Source: Hydractinia symbiolongicarpus
Taxonomy: Eukaryota; Cnidaria; Hydrozoa; Anthoathecata; Hydractiniidae
Reading direction: 5' to 3'
DNA: 60,000 nucleotides
NCBI RefSeq assembly: GCF_029227915.1
Contig: NC_079885.1
Location: forward strand, 17,373,001 to 17,433,000
Below the pieces are notes generated by a model. That model was not told where the DNA came from, made no database searches, and saw only the letters and a list, made by a program, of their open reading frames with translations. Position 1 is the first letter of the stretch; the number at the start of each line of letters is the position of its first letter. The translations under genes were made by a program, and so were the position numbers. Shown here in pieces: positions 13,701 through 25,700 of this stretch.

Positions 13701-16700
13701 ATGATGTTGAGCATGTATTTTTATAATTGCAGAGGATAGAAATTCATAAAAAATAACCAATCAGGAACAAGCTGATAATTACAGTTAATTACAGTAATTA
13801 ACATTTTCTAACCTAGATGGAGATAATTCTACTCCTTCTGCAGGAACCAAATCTCAGACAGTTGGTACAAGATGCTGTTTATGTGTGAATGCATAAATGC
13901 CTTTGAAACTGATTGAAACAAATAGTGATGCAGAAGTGTTGAGGTTAGTCATTTTTAAAGTCTGTGTCTTGTTTGTTTGTATATTTAGGTGGCCAGTATA
14001 TAAGCATTTTAGGAGGGATTTTATTAATAAGTGGCTTTGTAGAAAAGTAAAGAAAGAGAGACTTTGAAAATTATATCAAGTTGCAGTCACACCTGTATGA
14101 CAAATTTATTTAGGAAGTTAGGGAAAAAATTAGAATTTTTTAAAGAAAACTATAGCAGGAAGAAGGTAGTTAGGCCAATGAAAGTTGGTCTATGTTGTGT
14201 GAAGGCACACAGAGTGTGTTAGTTGATGTTATAATCAAAACAGTGCATTTCTGCTATTTATCAGTTTCCCTTTTACCGTTAAAAATATTCAACTGTTTGC
14301 TTACATTTATGTTATTTTTTCGTTGTTTATGGTACGCACTTAACGTTTTGATTATATTTAAAGTATTTTTAAAAGAATTGTTTCTACTTCCATTGAAAAA
14401 TAAAAAACAACTGAAAACTGTGGCCTTTGATTCAAATTGGCATTAAAGGAGAACTAAGTGTTCTATTAGAAAAACAGAATTTTCTTTAAAATTTTGTGAC
14501 GTTGTTTACCTTCACAAATCAGCTTACATTGAATGCTGAGAACCAAAAAGGCAATGAATATGGAAGATTCAAGTTCCAGCTTTGCAATTTCAGATGTGGA
14601 ATACAGTAGTGATTCTAGTAAAACCTCAGTGACAGGATGATACATGAATGAGCCATTAGACGAAATGAGTATTTGTTAAAAAAACTTGAGAAAATAAGCT
14701 AAAAGAACATGACAATGATACTTGTGAAATAAATTCAAGCAGACTCAAAAATTTGTATTGGTGTTCCTACACTTGTGTCATTTTCACTACTTTATTGAAT
14801 GATAAGTTGAACAACAACAAATTTATCACACCGCACCCAGGATTTTGAAATTCTGTTTAAATCACAGTTTTGAAGACAGCAAGCATGTTATGTTATGGCA
14901 ACTACCATTATCAATTCGTATGCCAGAAAATCGGGGGTAAATTGATTTTTTTTAAAAAAAATCAGTATTTCAATGGAAACATATAGTTTTCAAAATATAT
15001 TTTGCAATAAAAATGTATAATTCTCCTTCAAGAGAAATAAAATGCACTGTGCATTATGTTTTCGAGGCTATCATGCAAAACAGATAATCAACTTTTCTTT
15101 AAGCCTCTAGGGAAATTACAGGAATTGATTCATCTCCTTGTTTTCTTAAATAGAAATGATAATATTACAAAGGTAGATAATAAATAGAAAAAGTAGGTGC
15201 ATGGAGAATCACACACAAAAAGGCACCAGACCATAGACTAATTTTATTTTTATATCGCTACATTGGTATTTCAGTTGGGTTGGACGTAGATTTCTTCTTT
15301 ATTAAAAAAAACTTGAATACCTGTGTCAGACGACTTTTACCAAATATTTTTTCTTGAATTCTTCTTGCACGTTCTTCCTCTTGCATGCGCAAATGTTCTT
15401 GCTTTCTTTCTTCTTGACAGGTTATAGCTTCATTGTGTCTTCGTTGCTCTTCTAAATCAAGCTGAACCTTTTCATTGTAATCATCTCTCAAGCTAGCCAA
15501 ACGACTCTAGAACAAAAGCATCACAGGTAGGGAGAGATACAAAGTTATTATTTTTTTTTACAGTAAAAGTAATAAGCAACTTTTGTCTGAACTAATTTCT
15601 TAAATAAGAGTGTTTTCATTTTAATTTTTCCAGACGCTTGGAAATTACCATTTCAGACAAATAACTAGATCATTTTTTGTCACAAAAGACTTAACAGAAA
15701 ACAAAAACAGGGTTCAGAGTGGCTTACCAGAATATTTTTCCCTGAAATTTCAATGAATATAGTAGATGTTTTTCCCTGGGAGACATCATGAAAAAGACCC
15801 TTTTTTCCCTGAGTCTATACACAAAGATACTATTTTTCCCTGAGTTGTCTGAACTGAGAAAGAATGTTAAACTTTACTGGAACTATCATCTCTTTAATGC
15901 AGTAACTTTCCAAAATGATATGTTACAAAGTAAGAAAGTAAGAGAGTTGTAAATAGAATACAACAAAATGTAACAAACAAAAAGAAATTCATATGGTCAT
16001 TTAACTCATTTAAGCTTCCTCTGTTTAGCTTCAAGCAATTCCAATTATATAGGAGAACAAAACTTCCATGAGTTTTCCCTGACTAAGAAAAAAGTTTCTT
16101 AAGTTTTCCAGTTTCTCCCTGAGTTTTTTCAAACCGGGTACTTTTTCCGGGTTTTCCAGGGTTACTCTGAACCCTGAAAAATTCAGTGTTTGAATGTCAT
16201 TAGGCCACTTCCAGTTGATTCTTTACTCATGGTAATTCGTTGCTACGAAACTAAAATGCACGATGTGTTCATTATTCATTATTTAAAAAAAATACTACTG
16301 CAAAATAAATTTCATTTATTTTACAGTAGTATATATTTTTAGTTTTAGTACAACTTAAATAAGTAAAGGGTTACAAGGGAAAAATTTCAGACGCCAATTT
16401 TAGTAATCACAAAAATAGTCAGGGATCGTCTCAAAATGTTTGTATGTTTTTTCGTATTATTATACGGATGCTACAAAGTACTTCTTTGTCATATGAAATA
16501 CTCCATTTAAATTAAAAAATATAAGCAAAGCTACAAGAACTTTAAAACATGATACAAACTTGTAAGAAGTATTTTCATCATACGAAAAAAAAAAAGATAC
16601 AGACTTTGAACAAAGTAAAATTGCTATACGAACTTGAAACAAACTTCAAAAGTACTGTCGTAATTGTGCATAATTATGTCAATACGAAACAAGAAACAGA

Positions 16701-19700
16701 AGAATTAAAAACGAAGTAAAATACACGACTTTTTTTTAAATAGTTTCAACTGAACTTGCAAAATAAAGTTATTCTCAATTAAATTTAAGTTCAAACAATT
16801 GTATTTCCATTTTAAAATATCGACTATACTGAAAGTAAATTAAACAGTTTATTTAAAACTGTCATTATGTTCATTATATCTTTTAGGTTTAGATGTACGG
16901 CTTTATGCCATAATTAAGAATAAAGATCTGTTTACATTCTGGTAGCAGAGGCTAGTTAGGACGATGGCAACTGCAACAATCACGATGGCACAAAAGTATG
17001 GATGCCCCAATTTTCTGAAGATGTGGATTTTGATGCATGGGTATATGCTCTGGAATTATGGAAAGTAGTTACAGACCTTTCAAAGAAGAAAAAAGGCCAG
17101 TTGTTTATTTTAGTTTAAATTCAAAAGTACGTCAGGCATGTTCAGCCTTAACGAAAGAAAATTAAATGAAGACGATGTAATAATTAAATTTGTTAATGAA
17201 TTAAAAGAACTTTATGGTATTACTGAAGATCAAGCAATGTTCAATGCTTAGGAAAAATTTAAGACCTTTCACGGTTCCAAGACAATGTCGATTGGTGATT
17301 ATGTAAATGAATTTGAACAGCTAAATCAAAAACTTTAGAGTTTCAAAATTGAGTTACCAACTGCAGTTCTTGCATATCAACTACTAAAAAATGAAGATTT
17401 ACTGAAAGCTACACGTGAACTCACACGTGCTATGGTTCCTTCTCTCACATATGACTCTATGAAAAAACAGATAAAAGCCATTTATAATCAATGTGCTAAA
17501 AGTGAAAATAGTACAGACAGTAATGACATTGGTGTTGAGCAAGAAGTATATGGTCAAAAGTTTGACAGACAACAATTTAACATTTGGAACACTCGTGGAC
17601 TTGGCAGAGGTGGTAAATATTTCAGTGCTAAAAGAAGCCAGTACAGCCCTAATGGTCATGATGGACATTCATTGCAATGTCACCATTGAAAATCTATAAT
17701 GCATTTCACGAATGACTGTCCTGATAAGAATAAAGGAAGCAAAGAACAGAATGAAGTACATGTGCAGTTTTTTGCAAAGGGTGTGTAACCATGCTTTATG
17801 GAGCAAGTTGTGTCTGAGTCTTTGAATTGTGCTTTACTAGACTCAGGATGATCATCGACAGTTTGTGGTAAAAATTGGCTTGACTGTTACATAGACACTT
17901 TACCAGAAGGGACAGCTTTAGCTGAAAGTAAGAATAACAAGTCCTTTAAATTTAGGCCAGGTGGAAGCTTCCCCTTAGTTAAACAAGTTAATATCCCTTT
18001 TTTAATATGGCTGGAATGCAAGCCCATATTGTTACTGATGTTGTCGATTGTGAATTACCGTTATTGTTATCAAAACAGAGTCCAAAAGCAGCTAATAGCC
18101 AACTTGATTTTGTTAATGATAAAGTCACTATGTTTGGAAGAGACATTCTTTTACAACACACGTCAAATGACCATTACTGTATATCTCTTACACATAAACA
18201 AGTTGCTGTTAACAAAACATCTCAGGGTGAAAATGCCACCAGAGTTATATTCACCGTCAACGATCTCACTGTAAAATCACCTGAGGAAAAATGTAAAATA
18301 GCTACAAAGCTTCACAAGCAGTTTGGGCATCCCATAGACAGCAGCAAACTAAAAACTCTTCTCCAAGATGCAAATATTTGAAGATAAAGAATTATTTCAG
18401 CAAATTGACAATGTTACAAACTCTTGTGACACATGCAGTAGATATATGAAGGCTCGATCAAGGCCAATTGACCACTACGCAATTCTCAAACACTGGGTTG
18501 CGGCACACCAAACTCGATCAGGGTGGCCACAGAATTTGGTAAAAGAAATTCCATGACTTTTCCATGACTTTTCCCTGACCAAAAACGTTAAGAAAAATTA
18601 AACCCCTAAATTAATCAATTATCAAACAAACCATAAATTTCATTATTTAGAGAACAACTTTGCTGAAAAAAGTACAAGTACTTTTTTCTACATGATGAAA
18701 ACCAACAAAATTGTGTCAAAATATAAAGAACATATATATTCATACAGAATATTCATACAAAATCAGAACTTTAGAAAAAAATAGACTAGAAAAACAACAA
18801 ATATCAACTAACATCCTATATAGAGTCTGTGAGCATTGACGTTACTTTTCTTTCTGAAGATCCTTAGTTAGCTTCTCCACAGTTTTATCTAGTTCGGCTA
18901 TGTTAGCTTTTTTTTTCGGTGACCTTCCTTCTAAAAGCATTTGCTTTAACTAAAAAGTCCATGTTCTCAGATTCCTCAGCTTTGTAGCAGAGTTTTTCAA
19001 TATCCGTGTTCAGTGCATTGATGGATGAGATTAATCTTTTCTTATGGTTTTTAACATTGTTGATTTCGTCTGTTATTGATTTTCTTTTGTTTGATTTCTT
19101 GTCTTCGTTGACTTTTCTTTTTTGGTCTTCCAGATTCAACAGACCATCACTCAATTGATACTCATGCAAATTCACATTGGATAATTGTAGGTGGTCATAT
19201 ACAACTCTTTGGCTAACAATAGATTTCTCTTGAAGATTCTCAATCAACAGTTCTTTATTGATACTAAATCCCTGTTCAACAGCAGATTGACTGTGTGATA
19301 ATGTGAAGATCACTTTACAGATGGCCCATAACGCTTTTTGATCTTTGAAATACGGCCTTAGGAATTCATCTTGACTCTTGATTTGCTGAAATCAAATTGC
19401 ACAAACTCTTCCTTAGTAGGTGTGTCGAGCGATGACAAGAATTTCTCAAGCTTTTCTTTTGCCGAATCTGCCACAGAAGGCAACACATGATCAACCTGAT
19501 GAAGCTTTTCAACCAGAGATATAAACTAATAATAACATGAAGACCACAGCTCCCTATGTCAAGTAGTTGATCGTTTAAAAGTTTGAGCACCTTCCAGTTT
19601 GTCTTGGGACCATCCATAGATAGCTGAATCATGTTTTTAAAGCATAACTCCAACAATGAGTCCTTCAATTCAGTGACAAGATTTTCTGCGTTTGGTCGTT

Positions 19701-22700
19701 CTATAAAATCTTGAATCTAGATACCTTGTACTGACTACATTCTCAGATTCGTTCCAAAGACGTATTTGAATGTCTATTTGGTCATCTTGGACTACACGAT
19801 TTAAAGATTCATCAAAAGACACAACAAAATGAGATGATGCTTTTATCGAGTTCAAAAGTTCTTGCTTGAAATAAGGAGCTAAGCCAAAGTTAATGAGATA
19901 TGTGCACTTCGTTTTACCAAGTTTAAAATCTTTGGCAATATCACTGTTGTTGAACATTAATTTAATTTAACAGTGTGTTCAACCCATGCAAGATCTTAGA
20001 GAGAAATGGGGCTTGAGAACGTTCAAAGCCCAGAGGATCTCGGAGCAAAGCACGTTGCTTGATACAATGAAAGACTCGATTGTTTCCCTTGGCTCAGTTT
20101 CATTAGTCTTGGGTGGCTGACAAGTATGCACTTGAGGAGCTTCCATCCGCTTAAAAAAGTTAGCTTTGCTATTTTGGACATTCTGCAAATGTTTCTTTCC
20201 AGTGCTGTGGCTAATTACTGCACCGATCCCCATGTTGCTCAAGTTAAAATCTATATCACATAGTTTACATCTGGCTGATGTAACTGACTTGTCACTCTGT
20301 AACCATGCCTTGAATCTGTCATCTTTAAGCCACTGCTCATTAAACCGGCAAATTTTCTTTGATGACATTTTCTATATGTTCTTATACTATCAACTGAGAC
20401 GACGAAAACAAATACTGTTTTTAGACTTTTAAGGAACACTATTTCTATTAATAAATCCTCTAAAACCAGAGCTATCTGTTGCATTCAGAAAAACTATTCG
20501 AAACATGGCAAATAATTCCTGAATAGTACTAGTAATGAATACTTAAAACATTAAAGAAAACTCAATGCAAATACCACTTTCACACAAGGTATATTTCACA
20601 CAAGGTATCACAAGGTGATCTTTACTTTCTAAGAACAAATATATTCCTGTCCCATGCTACAAGCTAGAACTATGCTAGGACTCCCTTCCTTAGAAGAAAC
20701 ATTGATTGAAAACGACTTTACCACACAGATTACATCAATATAAAGTTATCATTGCTTGTAAACTAAGCAGTCACATGACATAATGTATAATAAAACAAAT
20801 TTATAGTATAATAAAACCAAACACAACTATGTTATATTGCAACAAAGCTTGACAATGAAACTGTTCAAAAAATTGAAATTAGAGTTTATGCAACAGCAGC
20901 AGAAGCTCCATGGTCAAATGGTGTATGTGAGCGTCATAATGCCATCCCGGAAAATATGATTTTGAAAATTGTCGACAGCACTAGTTGTTCTGTTGAAAAT
21001 GCACTTACCTTGGCCACTTGTGTCAAGAATGCATTGCATAATAACCGTGGATTCAGTCCCAATCAGCTTGTATTTGGACGCAATCCAAATCTCCCATCTG
21101 TACTTACAGCCAAGCCTCCTGCTCTTTGAGCAGTTGCACCCAGTCAATTAATTGCGAATATCTAAATGCCCTGCATGCTGCTCGCAAAGCATTCATAGAA
21201 AAAGTGAATCTTCAAGGAGAATAAAAACAGCACTCAGTCATCAAACATGGACATCTACCAGCAAATATTTTTAAAATGGTGAATTGGTATACTATAAGCG
21301 ATGTGGAGAGAAAGAGTGGAGATGACCTGGTGTAGTCCTTGGCATTGATGAAAAACAGGTCCTTGTTAAACATGGAGGAACCTATGTTTGAGTAAGTCCT
21401 TGTCACTTGCAATCAGTAAAGGGACACCATAGTTGTCAGGAAAGCACAAGTAAAAACCCTCAAGTGAAGAAAACTACAACCAAAAAAGAAGATTGCGTTG
21501 ATGAGATTTTAAACAGCGTTGATGAGATTTTAAACAGCGTAGCGAATGGGTGGCTTGAAAGCGTAAACGATTTTGATACCAACACATCGTCAGAAGTTGT
21601 ACTTGATGAAATTCCTAGTGATCATACCATAAATAAAAATGAGATCCCTGCTATTTCCTATGCTCAGGTTAAAACAACACACAAATCAAGCATTGAGCAA
21701 GAAGTTGCTAACACACCTCGCAATGAACAGACATAAGACAGGGACAGGGTTAAGTTCATTGATCCTGATACTAGTAAACTTGCTAATTTATGTTTGTTAG
21801 TTGTGCCGGTAAAGTAGGAAAATCTGGAGGTGGAGCATATAAGAATTGGTTAAATGTCAAAGATGTTAAAACCAAATCAATGAAATCAATTGAGTTTGAA
21901 AACATCTTGGATTGGGAAAAGGTAAACACAGAGTCAGTATAAAATGTAGAAACGTCATGTGATGTTAGTGAAGTTCAACATAAAGAATTAAATAAATGGC
22001 GTGATTAGAATGTTTATGATGAAGTTAAAGACAAAGGGCAAGACATAATCACAACCCGCTGGGTGATAACTGAGAAAAGTCATGATGGTAAAACAGAAAT
22101 TAAAGCATGATTAGGGACTGTCTCAAAATGTTTGTACGTAGTTCGTATAATTCGTATAAAAAAATTTGTATCAATTTATTTAATCTTACGTATCATTTTA
22201 TTTTTAATACGAACTTTTTCGTATCATCAAAATTACAAGTTCGTATAAAGTTTGTATCATTTAAAATAAAGTTTGTATGTAGTTCGTATCATTTTTAAAG
22301 GGGAACTCCAGTAAAAATCACTTTTTTCTTTTTTGTTATATACGTACTCAGAAAAGCTTAAGAAATCAAAAAAAACTTACTTTACTTGTTTTTCTTATTT
22401 AAAATTTCGCATATTCAATTTTTTTCTCATAAAAAACAGACAGGCGCGATTTTATTTAGGACTGGACCTGATTATAAATAATGACATCACATCGTGCAGA
22501 AAGTTTAAGCGAGCGCAGAGAACATTCATGTTAAGACCTATAGCTTACATTAAATTGCTTTTTGTATGTAATTTACGTTTAAATCTTTAAAAAATGGTTA
22601 ATTGCTCTGCGTTTCGATGTACCAATCGATTGGAGAAGTGTAAAGAAGTAAGTTTTCACGGAATCCCGTCTGCTAAAAAAAAGAAAGAACTCAAAAATGG

Positions 22701-25700
22701 CTAAACACGTAGTGCAGGTGATCTACCAAGCGATCAAAGTTTTTATATTTGGTTAGCGCACTTCACAGATAGTTCTTTTAAAAGAGATCTCCAGGAAAGA
22801 AACTTCCATATTAAAATATTGCCACTTTGTAAAAATGCCATTTCAGCTAGTGAACGCAATCAAAGTTTCTCACTTCATTATTTGTACTTATATCCACAGA
22901 ACACAACCAAATAACCTTTTGTACATTTTTATATTAAATAAAAGAACATTATACCAATTTCCAATACAAAAACAGACAAAAAAGTTTTCTAGTTACGCAT
23001 GTATCTTTCGTAGCGCTCAAGTTCCTATTCTTTGTTTCTCAAAAAAGAAGCTTTTTTGATGGAAAGACATGCCGAATATTTTCAGGGGGTAAATTTACCC
23101 ATTTTCTTCAATCTTTGTAACTGTTTAAGGCTGCATGTAATGCTGATAATGCAGTTTCTAAAACAGCTTTGTCAAAACAACTACTTATAAGTCAGTAGCA
23201 TCTGCAACGCATTTATGACCTACCATAATCATAAGAATGATTTTTGTTTATACAATATTAATACCCCCGTTTTACCAACTTATCACGACCTGAACATCAT
23301 TCGATCACGCATTTGAATGGTCCTCCATCACGGCGAAAATTTCAACGTTACATTAAATTTGTTTGCATTTGTGCGCAAAAAAGTGCGTGCGGGGGGAAAA
23401 TATTGCTGAATTGTGAAATAAAAATAAATTGGCTTGTAAAGTAAAAAAGTTTTTTTATACTGAAGTAAATGATAAAGTTTCTTGACGAAAAGAATGTTAA
23501 AAAAAGCGATTAAATATATTTTTTATTTCTTTAAAAAGAAAATATTATGCTAAGAGCGTTACTTTGAGTCAGTAAAAGACACCTCGTCACTTTGCATCAA
23601 TATTAATTTCTTCCTTGTGAGACACAAGAGGTTTGAAGTTGTGTGGCTGTAGCTTTGTAAAGTCTTTTTCATGAAGAGAATTATCCGATTCTATGTTTTC
23701 TAAGTTATAATCTTCGTCTTTATTACAAGACGTCTTATCAACGAACAATGTAAACAGTAAGTAGACAAACTTTTAGAAGGTGTGCTGCTGAGCTCACGGA
23801 CTTTCTGCACGATGTGACGTAAGCTTATTTATTCGGCCCTAGTCCTCTCGACCTTACGCGGCCTTACAAATTTATTTAAAATTGAAGATGTTCACAGACC
23901 CGATTAAGGTATAAATAAAGATTTTTAACGATTGTAAAAGGTTTATTCTGACATATTTATGTATTGTCTTATTAAAATAACATTTTTTTCAAATATTTTC
24001 TTTTCAATGGAGTGCCCCTTGAAAGAAGTTCGTATAAAAATTTGCTTATACTGAGTTTGTTTTGAAATTTTTTCAACAATTATAAAGTTCGTTCCGTTAT
24101 ACGAACTTCGTTTATTTTAATTGGATTTATTATCTAAGGTCTTTAGGGATCGTCTCCACGGCATCTTAGAAAGCAAAAACATCTCCGTAGTTTATTTAAA
24201 AATCATGAAAACAGGATCGTAGAAAATAAAAAGATCGCCGTAGATCATTTAAAAATCATGAAACCAGGATCGTAGAAAACGAAATGATCACCGTATATCA
24301 TTTAAAAATCATGAAAACGGGATCGTAGAAAGCAAAAAGATCGCCGTAGATTGTTTAAAAATCATGAAAACGGGATGGTATAAAGTGAAAAGATCACCGT
24401 AGATTGAACCTGTGAATATGCAATTTTACTAGTCTTTTCAAAGAATTCAACCTCGTAATTTTACTTTTTGTTATTTCTGGTTTCGTTTAAAGTTTGTATC
24501 ATTTCTTTTTGTCTTTTAAAAATCGTTTAATTCTTTTGTTTCGTATTGAAAAAATTATGCGCAATTACGCCAGTACTTTTGAAGTTCGTTTCAAGATCGT
24601 ATAGCAATTTACTTTGTTCAAAGTTTGTATCATATATTAAAAAAGTTTTATTCTAAACGAAGCACTTCGTATGACATTCGTTTCACAAAACGAAGTACTT
24701 CGTAGCGTACGTATAATTATACGAAAAAAACATACAAACATTTTGAGACAATCCCTTAGTGGCTCGAGGTTTTGAGGGCACGATTGGTATATGAACAGAC
24801 TCCCAACTGTAAACAAGGAGAATTTTCGTCTTGTGTGTAGTATTGGTGCAACCCATGGATGAAGAATTCACAGTCTTGATATTAAAGCTGCGTTTCTTCA
24901 AGGTGCCAAGATTGATAGAGCTGTACATCTTCTTCCGCCACCAGAAGCTAACACATACAAGTTGCGGAAACTAAAAACACCTGTTTATGGCTTGTGCATC
25001 GCTTCACGCTTGGTATGAGACATTATCTAACGAATTCGATAAAGTTGGAGCTACAAGAAGCATTTATGACAATGCATTATTTTCCTGGAGAAAAGAAACT
25101 TCACTCAAAGGTGTAATTTGCTGTCATGTTGACGATTGCTTCTTCGTTGGAAGTGATTTGTTTCATGACACTGTTATTGCACATTTACGTAAGACATTCT
25201 CACTTAGTAAAAAGAGCTCAAATTCGTTTAATTTTTTGGGATTAGAATTTAAACAAGAGTGTGGTGCAGTAATTTTTCATCAGCATAATTACATTAGCAA
25301 CATTCCACCAGATAATTTGACCAATAGTACGTCTACAATTCCTTAGTTGGTCAAATTCAATGGGCAGCAAAACAAACTAGACCTGATGCTGCTTACGTTG
25401 CCTGTAATTTAAGCACTCGCATAAAACATGGAACAGTAGCTGATGCTCGTAGAGCTATAACAAGCAGCTCAAACATCTGCAGCAAACTGAAGTAAAGATT
25501 GTTATTTCAAACACTGGAGATGTTAAATTATCATCGCTCATACTTTTCAGTGATGCCTCACATGGAAATTTAATTAATGGCGTAGAATTAAGGTAGAATT
25601 AAGGTAGAATTGTTCTGCTACTGCACAGTGAAAGCAAAATTGCGCCACTTACTTGAAGTTAAAACGTGTAGTTAAAAGCGCCATGGGTGCGGAAAACATG

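Larger units (their letters stand above)
22114..24755. mobile_element. TIR element with TTA duplication, nested in Copia RT
   Basis: The ends are GGGACTGTCTCAAAATGTTT and, reverse complemented, GGGATTGTCTCAAAATGTTT. TTA flanks both (22111-22113 and 24756-24758). A 3-bp TWA target with GG-starting ends suggests PIF/Harbinger, but no transposase is present. Removing the element with one TTA rejoins Copia RT in frame, which proves the boundaries. Inside are ends made of TTCGTATA/TACGAA-rich sequence, another nested element (22301-24021) and a tandem array (24160-24410). Confidence 0.88.

Noticed and set aside
24150-24410. CRISPR-like array (regular repeats of about 59 bp)
   Set aside because: The repeats are contiguous tandem units without unique spacers, in a eukaryotic transposon.
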